Below, piece after piece: positions 60,546 to 64,000 of a stretch of 64,000 bases of DNA. Each line of letters begins with the position of its first letter. Position 1 is the stretch's first letter. The notes under the pieces are model-generated. The model searched no databases. It was not told the origin of the DNA and was given only the letters and a program-made list of their open reading frames with translations. Source of the stretch: Nonomuraea sp. SYSU D8015 (GTDB taxonomy: Bacteria > Actinomycetota > Actinomycetes > Streptosporangiales > Streptosporangiaceae); the NCBI RefSeq assembly GCF_008065375.1, contig NZ_VJYI01000011.1, forward strand, positions 62,001 to 126,000. The letters run 5' to 3'. The position numbers and the translations under genes are program-made.

Positions 60546-62450
60546 TCACTCTCCTTCGGGGGGTGGGGACACGGGCAACCAGACGCGCATGCGGGACGGG
60601 CCGCGATGGGCCCAGGAGTGGTAGGGGCGCAGCGGGACGTCGAACCACTCGGCGTCCCGCGCGAGGGCGGCCGCGCCGGGGCCATAGGCCCACGGCCGGT
60701 CGGCGGGGTCACGCAGCCGGGCGCGGACCCGTGCGCCGCCGGGCTCGGCCGGCGGCACGGAGCGGGCGTCGACGGCGAGGGCGTCGAGCCCGTCGGCGTC
60801 CGGCAGGTCGTGGGACTCGACGCACAGGACCTCGGGGCCGCGTTCGACGGCGACGCAGCCGCGTACGGCGTCGATGCGCGGATCCGGCCAGGTGAAGCGG
60901 GGCTCCATCGGCAGATCGAGGGTGATCACCTCGCCGGCGCGGAACGCCCCCCGGACCTCCGCCATGCCGGGCTCGACCGGCCGCGTCCGCCCGTCCTCGG
61001 TCAGCGTGGCGCCGGCGGCCCAGGCGGGGACCCGCAGGGCGAGCGTCCAGGGCTCGGACGCGTCGGCCGCGATCCGGACGCGGACGGTCCCGCTCGCCGG
61101 GTAGTCGGTCTCGACGTCCACGGCGACCCGGCGCCCGTCCGGTAGTTCGGCGCGGAGGGCGCTGGGGGCGTACTGGTGGATCCGCAGGCCGTCGTCGTCG
61201 GTCGTGGCGAGGTAACCGTTCAGGCCGGCCAGGGTGCGGGCGACGTTGGTGGGGCAGCAGGAGACGTCGAACCAGGCGGCCCTGACTCCTGCCTCGGCGC
61301 GCGGGCTCACCTCGTCCGGATCGACCGGCCTGCCCGGCGTGCGCTGGTGGAGGGGGTTGGCGTAGAAGAACGCCCGGCCGTCGGGGCTCGGGGAGGTCGC
61401 GATGACGTTGTAGAGCGTGCGCTCGATCAGGTCGGTGTAGCGGACGTCGCCCGTGGCCAGGTGGAGGCGCCAGGAGACCATGATCGAGGCGACGCCGGCG
61501 CACGTCTCGCAGTAGGCCCGGTCCGGCGGCAGCTCCCAGTCCTCGCCGAAGCCCTCGTCCTGGTGGCGCGAGCCCATGCCGCCGGTGATGTACGTGCGGC
61601 GCGCGACCGAGCGCTCCCACTGCCGCTCCACCGCGCGCAGCAGTTCGTCGTCGCCGCGCTCGACGGCGACGTCCACCGCCGCGGCGGTCAGGTAGAGGGC
61701 GCGCACGGCGTGGCCGCGCCAGACTTCGGCCTCCCTGATCGGGATGTCGTCCTGGAAGTAGGCGCGTCCCAGCGGGATGTCCTTGAGCGTCCCGTGCCCG
61801 CGGCGGTCGAGGAACAGCCGTGCCTGCTCGACGTAGCGGTCCTCCCCCACGGCGCGGCCGAACTCGGCCAGGCCGACCTCGATCTCCGGGTGCCCGCAGA
61901 TTCCGGGCATGCCGTCCGGTCCGAAGGTCCGGCACACGTGGTCGGCGGCGCGCCGGGCGATGCGCACCAGCTCGTCCTCGCCGTGCGTGCGCAGCCGGGC
62001 GACCGCGGCCTGCAGCAGGTGGCCGATGTTGTAGAGCTCGTGGCCCCCCTCCAGGTCGCTGTAGCGCGGCGGCTGCTCGCCGTGCCCGTAGCAGGTGTTG
62101 AGGTAGCCGTCCGGGTCCTGCGCCCGGCCGATGCGGACGGTGAGCCGCTTGATCGCCGCCTCCGCCTCCTGATCGCCGGTACGTGCGGTCTCCCAGGCCA
62201 GGGCCTCCAGGAGCTTGTAGACCTCCGAGTCGGAGAAACACCAGCCGGGCCGGTCGGGGCCGGTGGTCCCGTCGGCGACGCGGTCGAAGTTGGCGAGCCA
62301 GCCGAGGCGCTCCATCCACTCCTCGCAGTGGGCGAGCGTCGCTGTGGCGTTCACGGCCTGCCGGCTCCCCCAGAATCCGCCGGTGATGGAGACCTGCGCG
62401 AGCCCGAGGGGGCGTACCCGGCCGTGGGACGGCAGCACGGGGCTGGTCAT
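60546..62450 (-). CDS. Beta-L-arabinofuranosidase, glycoside hydrolase family 127
   Basis: 634 residues, cytoplasmic. An (alpha/alpha)6 barrel typical of HypBA1: LEGGHELYNIGHLLQAAVA, TYITGGMGSRHQDEGFGEDWELPPDRAYCETCAG and FDVSCCPTNVARTLAGL. The E-x-C and C-C pairs are the zinc ligands, with the first of the CC pair the catalytic Cys in the family. It removes terminal beta-L-arabinofuranose, as in arabinan or hydroxyproline-linked glycans. ATG 62450 follows GAAAGG. Lies between two permease genes and the secreted glycosidase. Confidence 0.93.
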   Translation of the reverse strand: MTSPVLPSHGRVRPLGLAQVSITGGFWGSRQAVNATATLAHCEEWMERLGWLANFDRVADGTTGPDRPGWCFSDSEVYKLLEALAWETARTGDQEAEAAIKRLTVRIGRAQDPDGYLNTCYGHGEQPPRYSDLEGGHELYNIGHLLQAAVARLRTHGEDELVRIARRAADHVCRTFGPDGMPGICGHPEIEVGLAEFGRAVGEDRYVEQARLFLDRRGHGTLKDIPLGRAYFQDDIPIREAEVWRGHAVRALYLTAAAVDVAVERGDDELLRAVERQWERSVARRTYITGGMGSRHQDEGFGEDWELPPDRAYCETCAGVASIMVSWRLHLATGDVRYTDLIERTLYNVIATSPSPDGRAFFYANPLHQRTPGRPVDPDEVSPRAEAGVRAAWFDVSCCPTNVARTLAGLNGYLATTDDDGLRIHQYAPSALRAELPDGRRVAVDVETDYPASGTVRVRIAADASEPWTLALRVPAWAAGATLTEDGRTRPVEPGMAEVRGAFRAGEVITLDLPMEPRFTWPDPRIDAVRGCVAVERGPEVLCVESHDLPDADGLDALAVDARSVPPAEPGGARVRARLRDPADRPWAYGPGAAALARDAEWFDVPLRPYHSWAHRGPSRMRVWLPVSPPPEGE

Positions 62451-62476
62451 GTGGTGAGCCTTTCGATGAATGGTGG

Positions 62477-63292
62477 TCAGTCCTTCACGGCGCCCGCGGT
62501 GACCCCGGCGGCGATGTAGCGCTGCGCGAGGACGAGGAGGAAGGCCGCGGGGATGGACGCGATCACGGCGGTCGCCATGATCGAGTTCCACTGCGTGGTG
62601 TTGTTGCCGATGTAGCGGAAGATGCCGAGGGTGATCGGGATGACGTCGCTGTTGCGGTTGAGGGTCGAGGCGAAGATGAAGTCCGACCACGCCCACAGGA
62701 ACGTGAAGAGCGAGACCGTGATCACCGAGTTGCGGCTCAGCGGCAGGATGATCGACCGGAACGTGCGCCACGTGCTCGCCCCGTCGATCTGCGCCGCGGC
62801 CATGAGCTCGGCCGGGATGCTCGCCATGAACGCGCGGAACAGCAGCACCCCGAAGGGCACGGCCAGCGTCGAGTCGGCCACGATGAGGCCCGCGACGGTG
62901 TTGAGCATGCCGAGCCTGATGTAGATCGCGTAGAAGCCCATGGCCATGACGACGCCGGGGATCATCTGCGCGACCAGCAGCAGGAAGTCGATCCCGCGCC
63001 CGCCGAGCGGCCGCAGCTTGGCCAGGGAGTAGCCGGCGGGCAGGGCCACGACGAGCGTGAGCGCGACCGTGCCGAGGCCGATGAACAGGCTGGTGGCCAG
63101 GGCCGGCAGCTGCTGGGTGAACGCCGCGGCGTACCCCTCGAACGTGGGGTCCCAGGGGAACCAGTGGGGCGGATCGGCCCGCATGTCACCCGTCTTGGTG
63201 AGCGAGACGTTGAACATCCAGTAGACCGGGAAGAGCATCAGCGCGACGAGGACGACGCCCAGCGCGGTCCTCCACCACGACCTGGGGGTCAT
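62477..63292 (-). CDS. Carbohydrate ABC transporter permease (MalG/CUT1 type), second importer
   Basis: 271 residues, six membrane segments. The EAA loop equivalent is MAAAQIDGASTWRTFRSIILPLSRNSVI. The N-terminus TALGVVLVALMLFPVYWMFNVSLTK is MalG-like. ATG overlaps the stop of the upstream partner permease (ATGA). 26 bp before the GH127 start. A different transporter from the one at 52844-55867, probably for another oligosaccharide of the same polymer. Confidence 0.93.
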   Translation of the reverse strand: MTPRSWWRTALGVVLVALMLFPVYWMFNVSLTKTGDMRADPPHWFPWDPTFEGYAAAFTQQLPALATSLFIGLGTVALTLVVALPAGYSLAKLRPLGGRGIDFLLLVAQMIPGVVMAMGFYAIYIRLGMLNTVAGLIVADSTLAVPFGVLLFRAFMASIPAELMAAAQIDGASTWRTFRSIILPLSRNSVITVSLFTFLWAWSDFIFASTLNRNSDVIPITLGIFRYIGNNTTQWNSIMATAVIASIPAAFLLVLAQRYIAAGVTAGAVKD

Positions 63293-64000
63293 GCGCGTTC
63301 CTCCTTGCGCTGCAGGTGCACGTGCAGGAGCCCGGCGGCGAAGGCGATGAGGATCAGGATGTTGCCGACGGCCGCCGCGGGTGAGAAGTCGGGCTGGCCG
63401 GTGCCGAACGCCTCGCGGTAGGACCAGATGGCGAGCGTCGCCGAGGCGTCCGCCGGGCCGCCCTTCGTCATGATCCAGATGATGTCGACGACCTTGAGCG
63501 TGTAGATCAGGCCGAGCAGCAGCGTGATCGCCGACACCGGGCGCAGCAGCGGGAAGGTGATGCGCCAGAACCGCTGCCACGCGTTCGCTCCGTCCAGGCC
63601 GGCGGCCTCGTACAGGTCGGCGGAGATGTTCTGCAGCCCGGCGTAGAGGATCACCAGGTTGAACGGGATGCCGAGCCAGATGTTGGCGATGGTCACCGAC
63701 AGCAGCGAGGTGTCGGGGGACGTGAGCCAGTTGATCTGGCCGATCCCGAACGCCTGCAGGGCCGCGTTGACGATGCCGTTCTCGCTGTTGAGCATCCACG
63801 ACCAGGTCGAGGCCGAGACGATCAGCGGCAGCAGCCACGGCACCAGGAACATCGCGCGCAGCACCGCGGACAGGCGGAAGTTGCGGTGGAAGAAGACCGC
63901 GAGGGCCAGCCCGAGCGCGTACTGCACGGCGATGGAGCCGAGCGTGAACACGGCCGTGTTGCGCAGCGCCCGCAGGAAGGTGTCGTCGGACAGGATGTTC
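63289..64000 (-). CDS. Carbohydrate ABC transporter permease (MalF/CUT1 type), N-terminus beyond window
   Basis: The visible 236 codons contain the last five or so membrane segments with the EAA loop YEAAGLDGANAWQRFWRITFPLLRPVSAI and IWIMTKGGPADASATLAIWSY. The frame remains open to the right edge (LSDDTFLRALRNTAVFT precedes the first internal start), so the N-terminal helix is outside. The matching binding protein is expected just past 64000. Confidence 0.93.
   Translation of the reverse strand, partial: NILSDDTFLRALRNTAVFTLGSIAVQYALGLALAVFFHRNFRLSAVLRAMFLVPWLLPLIVSASTWSWMLNSENGIVNAALQAFGIGQINWLTSPDTSLLSVTIANIWLGIPFNLVILYAGLQNISADLYEAAGLDGANAWQRFWRITFPLLRPVSAITLLLGLIYTLKVVDIIWIMTKGGPADASATLAIWSYREAFGTGQPDFSPAAAVGNILILIAFAAGLLHVHLQRKEERA

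Overview
High-GC DNA with frequent GTG starts, overlapping ATGA/GTGA gene junctions, DtxR/IdeR-type and LacI-type operators, several ECF sigma factors and two-component pairs points to a filamentous actinomycete. The gene families fit Streptosporangiales (a Nonomuraea-like genome is my guess, not proven). Both window edges cut genes: a copper ATPase on the left and a sugar ABC permease on the right.

Layout. 0-3.3 kb: copper efflux operon on the minus strand (csoR-copZ-secreted His-rich protein-copA) with two CsoR-like operators. 3.3-4.4 kb: two fused pseudogenes (MFS transporter, secreted repeat protein). 4.7-11 kb: regulatory and housekeeping genes, including a TIGR02960/SigG-like ECF sigma with a DHFR-like partner, a group II intron fossil, a DGPF protein with an ECF42-type sigma, and an ArsR/SRPBCC/phosphoesterase operon. 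11-15.7 kb: iron-siderophore binding protein under an IdeR box, diverging from a NitT/TauT/THI5-type ABC importer with a double-length permease. 16-21.4 kb: FAD oxidase, ornithine-lipid genes olsB-olsA, and an EF-G paralogue behind a possible leader peptide. 21.4-26.8 kb: MMPL exporter diverging from a two-component system, then a GNAT. 26.8-36.3 kb: a degraded accessory region with transposase and integrase fossils mixed with apparently intact genes (phosphotransferase, DHFR-like, XRE regulator, methyltransferase, ABC-F protein, TrmO). It includes a 46-codon mini-gene resembling sigma-70 region 1.2 and coupled to trmO.

36.3-42.3 kb: an envelope-type operon (SGNH protein, acyltransferase 3, GerMN lipoprotein, response regulator, histidine kinase), a GNAT, and a rhodanese behind duplicated palindromes. 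42.6-45.1 kb: a large secreted M14 carboxypeptidase. 45.4-49.3 kb: a sugar module (FGGY kinase, YihT/LacD-like aldolase, Asp/Glu-racemase-like protein) diverging from its DeoR regulator.

49.4-64 kb: a polysaccharide-utilisation locus, probably for pectin side chains: PL11 rhamnogalacturonan lyase, two GH43-type enzymes, GH127 beta-L-arabinofuranosidase, a secreted clan-A-like glycosidase with a C-terminal carbohydrate-binding module, one complete and one partial CUT1 ABC importer, and a LacI regulator. Related TATCGAT-type operators precede the lyase and both GH43 genes, which suggests a local LacI regulon. No tRNA, rRNA or CRISPR array was seen.
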